DNA of 64,000 nt from Kalmusia sp. IMI 367209 (GCA_027946365.1 JAPEUQ010000009.1:1612001-1676000); one strand, 5' to 3'; shown: positions 34,235-46,178, numbered from the stretch's first letter. Numbers and translations: made by a program. Notes: generated from the sequence alone by a model not told the origin.

Positions 34235-35281
34235 GGCAGAAGCATAGTCTCGCATGTGCTCGTGCGGGCTGCCAACGAACATATGTTGGCCCCAGCTGCG
34301 GAGCCTCTATAGTCACGCATTACATGTAGACATACTTAGATCAAAGGTATCATCGGTGCACATGTAGGAGGATCAGAATAATCAAAGCGCTTTGAGGCGC
34401 CAAAGCAGGTGGTCCAGAAGATATAACGAAGAATGACGAATAATGTTTTCAATGACAAGCTAGCTGTAGGGCTGTGACCTGCGCAGCCCAATCTTTGAGT
34501 CAATCTATTTTATGTTTCTCATAGTTCAGCGAGCCTTTCTAGATACTCATGCCAAACCATGGGGGAGCACTTCACTTATACACGGGAAAGGCAAGTTCTA
34601 GCTGAAAATCTCGCTTTCATCTTCAATGTCCGTGAATCGAAGTTTGTAAAGATTTACATCAGACTGAAGAGGATATAACGGTATACGGAACTTGTGGGGC
34701 GAGCTTTCTGCGATGGTGCCGGGATTTTATCCTTCCACAGAGCTTGAAAATCGTTTGAACGAAGTTCGTACTCACTAGTGGGTTCAAAAGCGATACAAAG
34801 AAAGGAGCAGCCTCGTAACGTAAAAGCAGTTATAGAATAAGTACAATAGAACAAGAGCATTTGAGCATTTAATAATATCAGCTTATCCTCAATACATGCA
34901 TGTGGAGGGTTGGATGTCCATGTGGGTGGCAGGAGGGGAATAGAGGTAATACCTCATTCCTAATACAAACATCTATTGCATATCCAGAGTACGGCGCATG
35001 GGAGTGGAGACATGAGGAGGCGCCTAAAACACTGAAGGATTTTTCGGATACCTTTAGATCGGGACAACCATATTTGAGGTGGGGAGAGATAGGTTAAGCT
35101 TTTCATCGCGGTTACGGAGATTGAGAATGGGAATGTAGAGTTTGGAGAGGGGTGTATTTGAAAGACATGACTGCGGACAGGGAGGTTAAGGCGAGAAGAC
35201 CAGGGGTTAGCATGAACAAAGTCTCGGCTTTGAGCGTTATCATAACATTGAAAGAAAATCTAAGAAAATAAAGAGAAAAGG
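34235..35281. other. Convergent intergenic region
   Basis: About 1 kb between the 3' ends of the aminotransferase (+) and the rhodopsin-like gene (-). AT-rich, no coding signal seen. Confidence 0.55.
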
Positions 35282-36597
35282 CTACACCGCACTCCAGTCC
35301 CCTTTCATCACTTCCGTTTCACCAACCCTCCATTCTTCTCTTCGGACATGCGGATCATCCTCCTGTATGGCCTCCCCATCGCTGCTCCCCTCCCGACTCA
35401 AGACCTCACTTCTCACATCCAACTCCGTCGTCATCAGAATACCCCCTGCTGCCATCATCTGCTCATAGGGTGAGTCGTGTCTATCGCCATCACTTCCTAT
35501 CCCTTCCACTTTGAACTCGCGCGGCCAAATCATCTCCTCGCTACGCGTGCGATTTAGCGTCGATGATCCCGTCAACGAAGACACATTCGTGTCAAGGCCT
35601 AGAGTATGCTTATGCACCTGTGACAGCGAGAGGTGCAACGATGGGAGTTGGTACGAGTCGGTGCGGGTGGTTGATGAGGTACGGCGGGACTTTGGATGTG
35701 GGCGTCGCCTTCGCGCGCTATAATGCTGTGGAATAGGCGGAGGCGGGGGCGGGGGCGCTTTCAAAGACGCGATATTCGCGGCTATAAGGCCAGCCTGCGC
35801 CTCGAGGATAGACCAGATAGTGATGGGGACAGCATCTTGTAGTATATCCCTTGTTTGCCTGTACGGCTTGAGGAGTGTGGTTCTGAGAATGCTGCACGCT
35901 GTTGCGAAGAGGCCTAGGCTGATGAGCAGTATGATTATCATGCCTTCACGGTTAGGTATGCCTCTACGTTGTACGAACGAGAACGGCGCCAAGGCAAGTA
36001 TGAGATCCGTCGCTGTTCCGATTCCAGAGTGTACGTATTGGCTGGCTAGCACTGAGCTACTTTTCGTACATACAGCAGCTCTGCCAGGAGACTCGTTCCA
36101 TACGTCCTGTAGGGGTATACACTGCACAACTTGGAAGACAACGTTGATAATACAGAAAAGAACCTGGGCGGCGATGAGAGCAGAGAGGATAATGCGCCAT
36201 GGTCGACCTTGTTTGAAGTGAAGGATTGTGAACGCGATGCTGACCCTGATGAAGGCCGTCAAAGGGATCCAAAGAAGTTCCGATGCGAAGAGGAGATGAT
36301 GTGTCTGAATTCGGCTTGTTCGTGATATCTGAGCTGTGTGCTGCTGTCCCAAGCCATGCGCTGTAGCAGCTACAATGAGAGACCATTCCATGAGTGCGAG
36401 AACCTGTAAGTTCGAGGTTAGCAAGTGCAGGGTTGAAATGAGGATTGACTCACCATCGCAATCGCTACACTATAGTCATCCCAGCGGAATCGTTTTTGTC
36501 TGGTCTTATTATAGATACGACAGCCAAACAGACATAAGACCACAAAGTAGAGCGATGTTGTGACGCCGAGCAGTGTTGATGCTGGCGTCCCCGCCAT
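35282..36597 (-). CDS. Fungal rhodopsin-like 7-TM protein
   Basis: Exons 36597-36454 and 36403-35282 join in phase 0 (GTGAGT donor, TTACAG acceptor) to give 421 aa. Seven hydrophobic helices can be traced between about residues 8 and 275, starting with TTSLYFVVLCLFGCRIYNK and including a short basic loop (RQKRFRWDDYS) after helix 1, which is typical of the fungal rhodopsin-domain family. The family resembles the membrane part of Pth11-type receptors. There is no CFEM domain at the N-terminus. The C-terminal tail of about 145 residues is cytosolic-looking, starts with a proline run (APPPPPPPIPQ) and is rich in Ser, Arg and acidic residues. There is no retinal-binding lysine that can be assigned, so light sensing should not be assumed. 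Confidence 0.88.
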
Positions 36598-37223
36598 TCT
36601 TGCGCTCGAAAGGTCGTCCCACTGAGCAACAGAAACCGGGCAGGAAATAGAGTCGCGAAGTGCTTTTGTTCAACGAAAGAGCCCTGCACCCGTCCATCAC
36701 GAGACAACAATCAACCCAAATTCCAGGCGCAACCATGTGCCTGTCTATCGTGCCCACTCATGTATGTTGATGCCATGATCGACGCCTTCACGCGAGCATG
36801 GCGGGGACTGCATAGCGCAAATAGCCAGAAACCATGCATACAACAACACTTGCCGATTCGACAGCAAGCGACATACACTTTTCGGTAGATTAGCTTTCCA
36901 AATCATTCCAAAGTCTTTCCATAGTGTTCATCCGGATGTTGGTATGCGAGTGTTTTGCAGCTTGTCTGTTTAGCCTATAGTACCTGCGACGTGGGTCGAG
37001 AGTTAGTACGTCTCGGAAGAATTGTTATGTGCGCCGTTGTTGTGATTGGGTGAGGTTTGCCGCGCGTTGGCGCTTCTTTATGCAGGCTGGAAATGCGGAG
37101 AGTTGTTGGCAAGGCGGTTTGATTCCTAGACTTCGAAATAACATTGACGAAGCATCGATAGTTAACATAAGTCCTACAATATCTCATGTTGAATGTACTT
37201 GCGCCTGCTTTGTATCTAATTGC
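36598..37223. other. Intergenic
   Basis: Promoter side of the rhodopsin-like gene (-) and 3' flank of the ATP-grasp gene (-). Nothing else is seen. Confidence 0.5.
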
Positions 37224-38513
37224 TCAACTTAGTGGTTCCACGTTTCTCAAATCTTGTAGCGTGGTGCTAGACTCCAGTACTCTCGAGAGAAGAGTTGGAT
37301 AGTCCCACCCGACTCCCGCTGCTGATAACGCTGTTAAACTAGCTTGGTCCTCTCGACCCGCTCGCCCAGGGCCAGTCATGTTCTAGACACAATTTTTAGC
37401 ATTCTGAGAATCGCTCACAACTAATCCCGTGCTTACGGGTTTCATATTCACATCGAACAATGCGAACGGTGAAGACTTGTCTTCGCTAATCCGTCTCACA
37501 TCAATTCTTATCGGCGCTGTGCATTGCAACAATCTTGCAGCTTCGACGCACTGGCGTTGTATATCGCCATAAGTTGGATCGCGCTGATGCTCTTCCACTG
37601 ACACGAGTCTTGAGTTCTGCGTGACGGCTACCACCCCGCTATAAGGTGCGATTCCGTCCGCATGATTGAATCTCTCGACCACAGGCATCGCCCAATAGTC
37701 ACTCTGGTTAGAAAAGTGTGAGGGAGGCATAATTGTTACCGTGCCTTCCACGCCAGCAAGATATTCTTCGATGATGACGGAGGATTGCTGTTTAAGGAGG
37801 CCCAAACAATGATCGCGAAGATCATCCGCCGTCCGACACACTTTCACACCGTAACTGCCGCGGCCTCGAACGGGCTTGCCGACAACGGGGAAATGACACT
37901 GCGATTCAAGAGCAATGTTGAGTTCATCTTCGTTCTGGACCAATTGTGCGAAAGGTAATCTGAAGCCTCCTCTTGCCCTTAATATCTCGTTCACGTAGTT
38001 TTTGTCATCGTATAACTCGACGAGCCTGGGCGGTTGCCCTACGATCTTGACATGCGTCCCTACCTCATCTAGCTTCTTGGATGTTTGTAAAGGATGATCC
38101 GAGAAGAGGATCGTATTAGCCCATAGGTGCGTAACTTCTTTCTCAATAGCCGATATGATGCTTGACTCTGTATCTCCAAAGACCCAGTCCGCGTCCTTGG
38201 ATGGATCGGGCGAGGGTGATGGCGTAACAACGTCCAGTCCACAGTGGTATTTCAGTACATATGCGATATCTGCGCCTGAGTCCTTGTAGCCTGCTAACAT
38301 TAGCATCGACTTTGAGCGGACTTTGTAATGTATACCTCCAGGCTTCTTAGGTTTCCTGACGCCATTGATGAGAGGTGCATCGAGCTCCTGGTATAGCACA
38401 GCCACGCGTGGCTGGGGAGGGCGAGCCATGTTTGAGGATGGACGGCAGGCGCATGCGACACTTCGCCAGGCGCGTATAGACTGTGACCGGCGACCCAGCA
38501 GCAGTGCCAACAT
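37224..38513 (-). CDS. ATP-grasp enzyme, D-Ala-D-Ala-ligase-like
   Basis: Exons 38513-37437 and 37382-37224 join in phase 0 (CCC|GTAAGC; TGTCTAG|AAC), which restores the ATP-grasp motif VNMKPNMTGPGR; total 411 aa, or 383 aa from the second ATG at 38429. ATP-grasp landmarks are FPVVGKPVRGRGSYGV (about 211-226), VIIEEYLAGVEGTV (about 249-262) and the metal-ligand segment DVNMKPNMTGPGR near 355. The first 28 residues (LGRRSQSIRAWRSVACACR) are rich in Arg and Ser and lack acids, like a mitochondrial presequence. Fungi make no peptidoglycan, so a dipeptide or other carboxylate-amine ligation is more likely. The true substrate is unknown. Confidence 0.9.
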
Positions 38514-39925
38514 ATCACTCGGTATGATATATGATACAGAAATTAGAGATGTATGTGCAATGATGTCGACAACGTGGATTTTAGATGGGACTATTTCGGC
38601 GAAACGCCAATCCCCCGGCCAAACTCCGATTTTAGCGGCGGAGTACTCCTCGCCATCTACGGATCGTTCCGAACCTCAACACTAACCATTCAAAGATAAC
38701 AATCACTCATCAAGGGGTTCGATGACCTCAACGATGAGTTATATCATATATTCGCCGATGGCGGTGTTGATGTCAGGGATTCGCACTATGAAACTCTCAT
38801 CTCTCTGCTAAGTCGCTGCATGCGAGCGGTACTCGAGGGGTAAGAGCACTAGCTAGCTGCAAGTCACCATATGAGTATCGACCGACTTCTCTTACTCCGG
38901 CCACATTCAGTAATACAAAATCATAGAAATGCTTCGGCCATCTATGAGCAGAATCAACAACTATTGGGAACCTGATTATCGTTTCGATAAATTGTGTTCA
39001 ATACGTATCCTAATCTATCATTTGGAACTCAAGCTTCCAGTGATTCAACTCTTTTTGCCCTCACCAAATGCCGCGGAACGGATGTCGCACTCTGGTGAGA
39101 AGCGAATATTGCTGGGCATCTCTCCATCCATGGTCGGCGCCCCTAGCAAAAGTGGTGTAATTATGCACTTTATACGGCTCCATGTTTGCACGAAAATAAG
39201 TAGACAAGAGCTGTGTTTCTAACTGATATATTCGATTCAAACTGAGGGAAGATAAAGAAGATTACTTGTTGTCTTACAACGGAGTTGTGGTCATCGACTC
39301 GTCACGATCTGCGAGGACACGCTACCCACCTTCTACGCTGTAGCGTACACATGAATTTCGGCGACGAAGGTACAAACGAATAGGCAGTAGGCGCAGTAGA
39401 AGATAAACGTCAAAGTTACAGAGACGCACAACTGCAATGTCTGACAGTGAAATAAAGCGATGACAGGTTCGATTGCTGTTTTCCCGATTCGTACGTGCCC
39501 GTCTTCTTCGACCAATACGGCCACAGCTTGGCAGCATCCCGTACAAACATCATGCCAAACACTTACGGTCCGTACACCATTACCGGCTTCTCCGACTGTA
39601 TCTCCCTCTTCCAGTGCAGAGTAGTCTTCGATCGTTTGTACGAACGTTGGTCGGACTCGGAAGTTTGCTGAGCTCCGAGTCTCAGCTTTGACCCATTTTG
39701 GCATCTCATCACACATGCTACGACAACCTCACCCTATGACGGATCTTTTGACCTCCCGCGGTGTTTTATCTTTGATGTCGAAGGAACACACCAAAGTATA
39801 AAAACTCCAAAGCATCCCCGAAAGGTACCAAAAGTCATCAACGAGGTTTTTACCATCTCATCCCTAGTCGAATACCGAACAATCACTGAATATATTGTAT
39901 ATCACCAATTGAAGCATTCAGCACT
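38514..39925. other. Intergenic with one doubtful small ORF
   Basis: About 1.4 kb between the ATP-grasp gene (-) and the FAD monooxygenase (+). Apart from the weak minus-strand ORF at 39333-39716 no coding signal was seen. Confidence 0.45.
39333..39716 (-). CDS. Doubtful small protein
   Basis: A 127-codon ORF starts with a true ATG (MCDEMPKWVKAETRSSAN). Its first 50 residues look coding (RPTFVQTIEDYSALEEGDTV). A good donor (ACC|GTAAGT) occurs after residue 50, and a TTGCAG acceptor follows later in the same frame, so a spliced form is possible. The end of the ORF is hydrophobic and cysteine-rich. It would share a promoter with the FAD monooxygenase at 39926. No family is recognised. Confidence 0.25.
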   Translation of the reverse strand: MCDEMPKWVKAETRSSANFRVRPTFVQTIEDYSALEEGDTVGEAGNGVRTVSVWHDVCTGCCQAVAVLVEEDGHVRIGKTAIEPVIALFHCQTLQLCVSVTLTFIFYCAYCLFVCTFVAEIHVYATA

Positions 39926-41206
39926 ATGTCTACAGAAGAACAACCCAAGATAATTATCATCGGCGGTGGGGTCGGTGGCTTAACCCTCGCCCAATCCCTC
40001 CTCGAATCCAATATTCCCTTCCACATTTTCGAGCGCGACACATCGCATTCCTTCCGCGCCCAAGGCTACCGCATCCGCATCGATGTCTCCGGCGTCCTTG
40101 CGTTGCAGAAAACCCTCCCGTTACCCCTGTGGGAGAGACTAGAAGCTAGCGCAGCTGCAGACAGAGAAATAGCCGGATTTACAAATATCGATGCGCTATC
40201 TGGAGAGGAGGTCAAAGGAGGGGGCCCGCCAGGAGGGCCACCAGGGAGACCGAAAGGAGGCAAAGGACTTCCTTCGACAAGGAGTGAAGATGGTGCGCGG
40301 CCGCTTGCCGTGGATCGGACGGTCATGCGAGAGGTGCTTCTTACGGGACTGGAAGCGCACATTTCGTATGGAAAGTTATTCGAACGGTACGAAATCACCT
40401 CTTCCAGCATCGTTGCTCACTTTAGAGACGGCACATCTATTACCGGTACTTTCCTCGTGGGCGCCGACGGTGTAAGATCCAGTGTTCGCAAACAATACCT
40501 GCCACAGATTCCGATCGTCGACACAACGGGCCGCTGTATCTATGGCAAAACGTATATTACGCCCGAATTGATAGCATCTATTCATCCCAAGACGCAGAGT
40601 GGAATTGTGCTGATTCAGCGATATTTGGAGGATGGCACGCCTATCACGCTCTTTATGGAGTCCATGCGTTTTCCTAATCCAGACCTCGTACCCATCGCGA
40701 ACATGGAGACAGAAGAGAAAGAGCCGGTAAAGGATTATATATACTGGGTTCTTCTCTCGCAAGAGCATGTATTCAAGTACGAGACGGCTGATCTGCTCCG
40801 CCTTTCGCCGGTACAGGCTGCGGACCTAGCTGTCGAGATCACGAAGGACTGGAGCGAGTCCGTCACCCCACTGCTGACGCAGCAGTCGAAAGTTTCAGCT
40901 TCCGCCCTTCGCATCGTCACGACACTTCCGGAAATGCCTACTTGGAAGCCCTCGAGCCGCATCACGCTCCTGGGAGATGCTGCCCACCCGATGCCTCCCA
41001 CAGCCGGCCTCGGCGCACTCAGTGCTCTGAAAGATGTCGACATCCTGGTTGATGCTATCAAAAAAGGTACCTCAGAGGATAGTATCGGAGCATATGAGGA
41101 GGAAATGCGGAAGTGGGCTACAGAAGCAGTAGGAGGAAGTAGGAGTGGTGGCGTGAAGTTCTTCGGACAGGTAGGGTTTGCGCAAGCTAAACCAGTGGTT
41201 TTCTGA
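39926..41206 (+). CDS. FAD-dependent monooxygenase
   Basis: Intronless, 426 aa, starting MSTEEQPKIIIIGGGVGG. The GxGxxG dinucleotide-binding motif (IIGGGVGGLTLAQSLLE) is at about residues 12-28, followed by FERD. The DG motif region is VGADGVRSSVRKQYLP (about 180-195), and the second FAD motif is LLGDAAHPMPPTAGLGALSA (about 348-367). The protein belongs to the PHBH-type group A flavoprotein monooxygenases. A Gly/Pro-rich loop (GGGPPGGPPGRPKGGKG) near residues 97-113 is an insertion compared with usual relatives. Likely soluble, hydroxylating an aromatic or other small molecule with NAD(P)H. There are no neighbouring biosynthetic backbone genes, so a pathway cannot be given. Confidence 0.93.
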   Translation: MSTEEQPKIIIIGGGVGGLTLAQSLLESNIPFHIFERDTSHSFRAQGYRIRIDVSGVLALQKTLPLPLWERLEASAAADREIAGFTNIDALSGEEVKGGGPPGGPPGRPKGGKGLPSTRSEDGARPLAVDRTVMREVLLTGLEAHISYGKLFERYEITSSSIVAHFRDGTSITGTFLVGADGVRSSVRKQYLPQIPIVDTTGRCIYGKTYITPELIASIHPKTQSGIVLIQRYLEDGTPITLFMESMRFPNPDLVPIANMETEEKEPVKDYIYWVLLSQEHVFKYETADLLRLSPVQAADLAVEITKDWSESVTPLLTQQSKVSASALRIVTTLPEMPTWKPSSRITLLGDAAHPMPPTAGLGALSALKDVDILVDAIKKGTSEDSIGAYEEEMRKWATEAVGGSRSGGVKFFGQVGFAQAKPVVF

Positions 41207-41736
41207 TGAGTCCATGGTAATCATATCCTGTACTAGCACATATGCTGGTATTTTATTTACCTGGCGTCAAAGCGTAGACTACTCTCCTCAATTGATTCGC
41301 AAGTCTGCTGGATGTGTTTGTTCTCGTTTTAAATGTCAACGACCGTGCGCCTCTCACACCAATATGCACCTCTTGAGAAAGTACACCTCAAGACAACCAC
41401 GGCCCTTGTATTTCTTTCATACATAGCAGGTGAAGCCACAATCTGGACACCCGAATATGCAATACGAACCTTGTGGTAATACTGCACGAAAGTGAAAATT
41501 AGCTTTTCATCACTATTGGTATTTGACACGAATGTTTCGCACTTTACTAGCTACAAACATTCAGAAGCAGCCACCCAGAAGTAGTTCTTCACGGTAAAAT
41601 TATGGAAATTAGTAGATGTATGGTGTTTGTGTTGATGCTTAAGCCTATTAGGCTATTCCCGCCCAATGGAGGAATCCAGTGCTTGTAGCGCTCAAACAAT
41701 CAACAGCCAACACTAACCCTGATATCCCTCACATCT
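41207..41736. other. Convergent intergenic region
   Basis: Lies between the 3' ends of the FAD monooxygenase (+) and the unrecognised gene (-). No coding signal seen. Confidence 0.5.
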
Positions 41737-43676
41737 CTATTCAGCACCCGATGACATCCCATCGATCTCGTCAGACCCTATGACTGAGCTACTGCTATTC
41801 GCACTACCCTCCATAAAGATCCTCTCAAACACCTGAGTCTCCTCAGTCCTGTCCATATCCCTCTTCGAGTCTAAGCGTTTTCGGCAAAATTCAATGTAAT
41901 TGTCGCAAATCGCGTTCTGGTCCAAATCATATCCTGAATGCTGGATTCTGTCGTCGCATACTGACTCCTGGTCTTCTTCGCCTTGTGATTCGTATGTAGC
42001 ACCCCGACGAAATACCATCCGCTTGACGCTACCTTTTTGGCGGAGCGCAGGCATGACTCGTGAGTCACCTGAGCTAGAAGTGTATGCGCGAGACTTTGAA
42101 CTATGTGAAGGGCTCTGCGCGATCGTGCGTGCGTCCTTGTGGGGCGAGGGCTGCTTTTTCCTGGGAGAGCATCTCTGTGCTTCGCCCACACACGTGGTCG
42201 AAAGTTGTCCCAGATCTATTTAGGTTAGGCAAAAGTGTTTGTGGGTTGGCTCAATCTTTACGTACCATCTAGGTGCTTGTCTGTCCATGTCTCACTAATA
42301 TCTTTCTCATGGGTCAACTTCGGAAAGACATTTGACGTCTCCGAGCATATCTGCTTGAGGAGTCTCTGCTGTCCCCGCAGTAAATTCTAGACATTCATCA
42401 TCGAGACTGTCCAAAGCAAGCCGGGAAGCTTCGAAGAACTCTGTCGTGTCAAACATGGAGCTGATGGGGAACTGTTCCACAGCTTTGCGCTTTATAGGCT
42501 GATAGAGTATATTTGTTTCACGGTTCGTAATGAGAAGTCTGATATTGTAACGGCTGATGCGTTCATACCGAACTCCTCCTGGAAACTGTATTACGCTCTT
42601 GATTGTGAACATGGTCTTCGTACTGCGACCGATATCATCCAGACTGGGTACAATAGCTGTGATGCTTTGTTCTGCACATTCCCACCTATTGTGCGTACAG
42701 TGAGTATATGTGTTATTACGTTACGCATTCTGGTGTGACTTACTCCAGTAGCAAGCTCTGTGAATCAGCCGTAAATGAGACATCATCAGGGAAACTTGCA
42801 AAACGGGGTCCGGAACTGTTACCTAGATCAGGTGAATGATAATCAGGTTGTACTGAGTATAGCGATCCAGAGGATAAAGCACGCGGGATGTCGCCGAAGT
42901 TGATGTTTGGAGGCTGCCAGATGACCTCTCCGATGATCAACGACGGTGAACAGACAAAATCTAATTGGACGCAAGGCTGAGGGGAAGTCTCTATGAAGCA
43001 GTCGCGCGTGCGTAAGAAATTGTATACCATGGCAGGTAGATCACTATTGGACATGAACCATGGCTTCGTATATTGCCAGTCGGGTTTGTCTAGATACAAT
43101 CAGTCATCCATGGCTATGCAGGATACAGGAGATTAATCCAGGTTCAATGGTACGTACGAGCAAAGTGAAGTCCAATCATGTCGTGCACTAGTTTGCTCAA
43201 GTCAACCTCAACAAAGCGGGTAGTCTGCAAGTAGCCGCCGTTGATAGTCGAAGAGGCAAGGATCGAGTCGCGGACTGAGTCTATCCAGGGCGTCAGTACA
43301 GCTACAGGACGAAGATTTGAGAATCGCTCTTTATTGTATTAGGCTAGTTGGGCTGCTGGTGAGGTGAAGAATTTTGCCTACCTGATATGTGCACTTCTAG
43401 CACATCGCAAAAGAGGCGCTCCCAGTTGATGACCTCAGTTGCCTGACTGAGAGAAAGGCGTTTCCAACATGACACCACATCCAGATGATTGACCGAGTAT
43501 TCTTCATGGAAGCGAGAGCGACGAACTTGCGGGCAGTAGATGTCCGTAACCTGCGATTTGCCCATACCATGAAGGCCCCTTAGCTGGAAGTCGATGGTCG
43601 TCATACGCTCAGAGCTATGGTTGCCCTGCTTTGGCGGCGTCGGTGGATGGGCGTGCGTGAATTTATAGGCGTTCAT
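41737..43676 (-). CDS. Unrecognised five-exon gene with apparent frameshift
   Basis: Exons 43676-43382, 43280-43158, 43089-42744, 42685-42266 and 42215-41737 join in phase at all four introns. Inside exon 4 the frame must shift by one base near 42380-42395: before it the frame gives FFEASRLALDSLDDECLEF, after it the next frame gives LRGQQRLLKQICSETSNVF and then PKLTHEKDISETWTDKHLDD. With the extra base ignored the product is about 553 aa; unshifted, it stops at 42309. The N-terminus begins MNAYKFTHAHPPTPPKQ. The middle is globular-looking, with WQPPNINFGDI. The C-terminal 150 residues are Ser/Arg-rich (SPRKKQPSPHKD) with a final acidic helix. No domain is recognised; nuclear location is suggested only by basic clusters. 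Confidence 0.7.
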
Positions 43677-43915
43677 GGCGGCGCCCGCTCGATGACGATG
43701 GATGCGGGGAAAGGATAGCTGGGATAGCAATGTAAACGACAATTGCTGCGACACTGAAGATGGCGCCGACGGATCACAGATGCACGGGTGCAAGGGTGCA
43801 GGTGTTTTAGCCGCTGTCCAGCGAGGATCAGTATGAAGGCGCAATGTACATAGTCGCGAGTTCCGTTAGATGGCGTCCATGCTCGCGCGCGTTGTCAAAC
43901 TACCATAGTCAGCAA

Positions 43916-45384
43916 TCACGACCTGAGACCGTCATGGCACAGCTCTACAAACCGCTCGTCCTTGTTGCCCAGCTTCGATATTTGCAGGAACGCGTCGACG
44001 CCGAATCCCTCCAGACTGTGTATTTCAAGACTGCCGGCCCAATATTCTAAAGACGCATGTTAGACACGCATCCCTGGTCTGCATGGGAGACGTACCTGCA
44101 TAAACCCTTGACATGGGCAGGCCAATGCCAAGGCGAAGGTCGGGTGGGCGGCTTGCGAGTGTCGCCAGCGAGCCATGTCCACTGCTCGACTCGTTGTGCG
44201 TCGTGTGCTTGGCATGTTTGTCGCTGTCTTTCAAGGCCTGGTCGCCAGGTATCTGCAGCTCTTGCAAAGTGCCCAACAGTTTGGGAACGCGGGCAAGATT
44301 CTGGAGTCTCTTCTGGTGCCGGGGTCCTTTGCTAAAGCTCCACAAGTGAGGCAGTACCTCATTCGGGATGCCGCCCCCTTGGTCTGATATCCTGATGATG
44401 ACATGCTGCGAGGTTTCGCAAATCAAGACCTCGATGGGTGGCGGCTTGGCACCATTGAAGTTTCGCTGCTCAATGAGGGCCTGTATCGAGTTTCGGAGGA
44501 GCTCGCCAATGATGTACTCTAGGTGGCTCTGAATGTAAGGAAAGGTGGCGTCCAGGTGGCCCTCAATGCGAACCTCGGGGATCTGCACGTGGGAGCCATA
44601 TGCGGCCTTGACTAGTTCCTGCGTTGTCTGCCCGCACCGCTCGACAATCTCCTTCGCGTTGCATTTGAGAAAAATCTCACCCACGGTGTCAATGTGGGGA
44701 TCGTGCTCCGGTTGAGCGTTTGGGAAATGCCAGGGAGAGTTGAAGGTGTCCGTAAGAGCCAGATGCTGTTCCGCAATGACACGGCGCGAGATACGCTGTC
44801 AGTATTAGCTCAACCCGCCGATTAGAGGCCGGTAAGATTGTACCGATCGCAGCATGGTGTTCATGAACTTGTCTGTCTCCTCGGGCCGCATCAGCCCACG
44901 CACTTCGAGGACGCCGATGGCCAGCCTGGGGATGACGGTGGCATGCTCCGTCAACGTCTCTTGCAGCTCCTTGCAGTACCGCTCATTGTCATCTAGGGAG
45001 CGTATTTCTGGGATTTTTCGGAAGCGCTCGAAAGCACGGAGATAGAGTTCGTAGACATGGGCGAGATGCGGGTTCGCGACGACAACGTAGGGTAGCGTCT
45101 GGATGTCACGCAGGCGGTGCGCGATCCTACAACGCTTCAGCAGATGATCCCGTAGTATTTCGGAGGGCTCAGCACCTCGTTGGTAGCTCGAGGCGGCAGT
45201 AATTGGCCCCGTCGAGCAAACGGGATTCGGTGAGCGTGCGGCCGAAGAAGGTCAAACGGCGCAGGCTGATGGGCCGGGCCTCTCGCTGAACCCATCTGCC
45301 GATGTTCGTCAACTACCATCCTGGCCGTTATGGAGTGAGCGTGATGGGTGTGCCTACTCGTCCAGCGCCGACGAAGGGCGCCAT
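43916..45384 (-). CDS. Mitochondrial PDK/BCKDK-type protein kinase
   Basis: Five exons, 45384-45358, 45312-45176, 45126-44844, 44795-44096 and 44046-43916, give 425 aa. The first has only nine codons (MAPFVGAGR), then LTNIGRWVQREARPISLRRL. The BCDHK_Adom helical domain (TLTESRLLDGANYC, RIAHRLRDIQTLPYVV, RGLMRPEETDKFM) is followed by the GHKL ATPase domain: N box ELLRNSIQALIE, G1 box DQGGGIP and G2 box GIGLPMSRVYAEYWAG, the last restored by the final splice. A 60-residue Ser/His-rich insert lies in the ATP lid before the G2 box. These kinases phosphorylate E1-alpha of pyruvate or branched-chain ketoacid dehydrogenase in the mitochondrial matrix. The choice between the two, or a Pkp2-like role, is not settled by sequence alone. 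The short N-terminus leaves targeting unclear. Confidence 0.93.
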
Positions 45385-46178
45385 GCGGGTGCGACCGCTG
45401 CAGCGTGGGCAGCTCTGTTCACGCCCGGGCGGCGCCAAAATTGTACTGGAGCTCTAGCAAGGCTTCTGCAGCGGGATGAGCGCATCCAAAGCGCGGCACT
45501 ACCCGTAGTCATTGCTGGGGTAGCTTGGGAAGAGGGCGGGAGAGAATGGTGGGGAGATCAGAGGTCGGGGAACAAGTCTGAAGGAGCAAAAGAGCCGTAA
45601 ACGGTCCCGCCGTGACACAACCACAGGCCAGCTCCGCGATTGGTGCAGACAGCGCAGAATTATGTACTGTGTTGCGGAGGTTCGTGTGCGTATCCGCAGG
45701 AGCAAACGTATAGCTGTCCGCGCGTGGAGGGCATCAATGGGTCGCTCCCTGTTTGTCCCATGACGTTACGCTTTGTACGCAGGCCTGGCTGCGCTACATA
45801 TCTGGGTGGGGGCAGCAGACTTCACACACGCAGAGCCAGAGGACAAGACGCAGCAGGCATCCTCGAGTCCATCCACACGCCCCGGCCGTATTGCACACAT
45901 CGCGCGCCCAGTTGTCCTCTCTGCGCTCGAGCCTCGGCGGCGAATCGTCATTGTCCTCGACTCCACCGCCACCTTTTTAGCGAGGCACGTCTATCCTCAC
46001 AAGCATCTGCACGCCGCCCTCACTCCGCACTCCTCCTCCTCTTCCTCCTGCGACTGGCGCGCACCGCCCGAGTTTCTGCGTACCCAGGCAGCCCAGAGCT
46101 CTCTACATTCGCCGTGACGCGCCCACCCTCTCTGCGCGCCTCTGCTGCTGCGAGCCAATCCGCCGCGCGCCGCAGCCC
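45385..46178. other. Divergent promoter region
   Basis: Lies between the start codons of the PDK-type kinase (-) and UBP15 (+). CT-rich near 46020-46060. A 180-codon ORF here overlaps the UBP15 start in another frame and is low complexity; it is not supported. Confidence 0.5.

Noticed and set aside
35282..36597. Light-sensing opsin
   Set aside because: The protein is of the fungal rhodopsin-like family, but no retinal-binding lysine in a seventh helix could be assigned.
12485..41206. A secondary-metabolite gene cluster covering the oxidoreductases
   Set aside because: No polyketide synthase, NRPS, terpene cyclase, cluster regulator or transporter is present; the oxidoreductases are spread over 29 kb among housekeeping genes.
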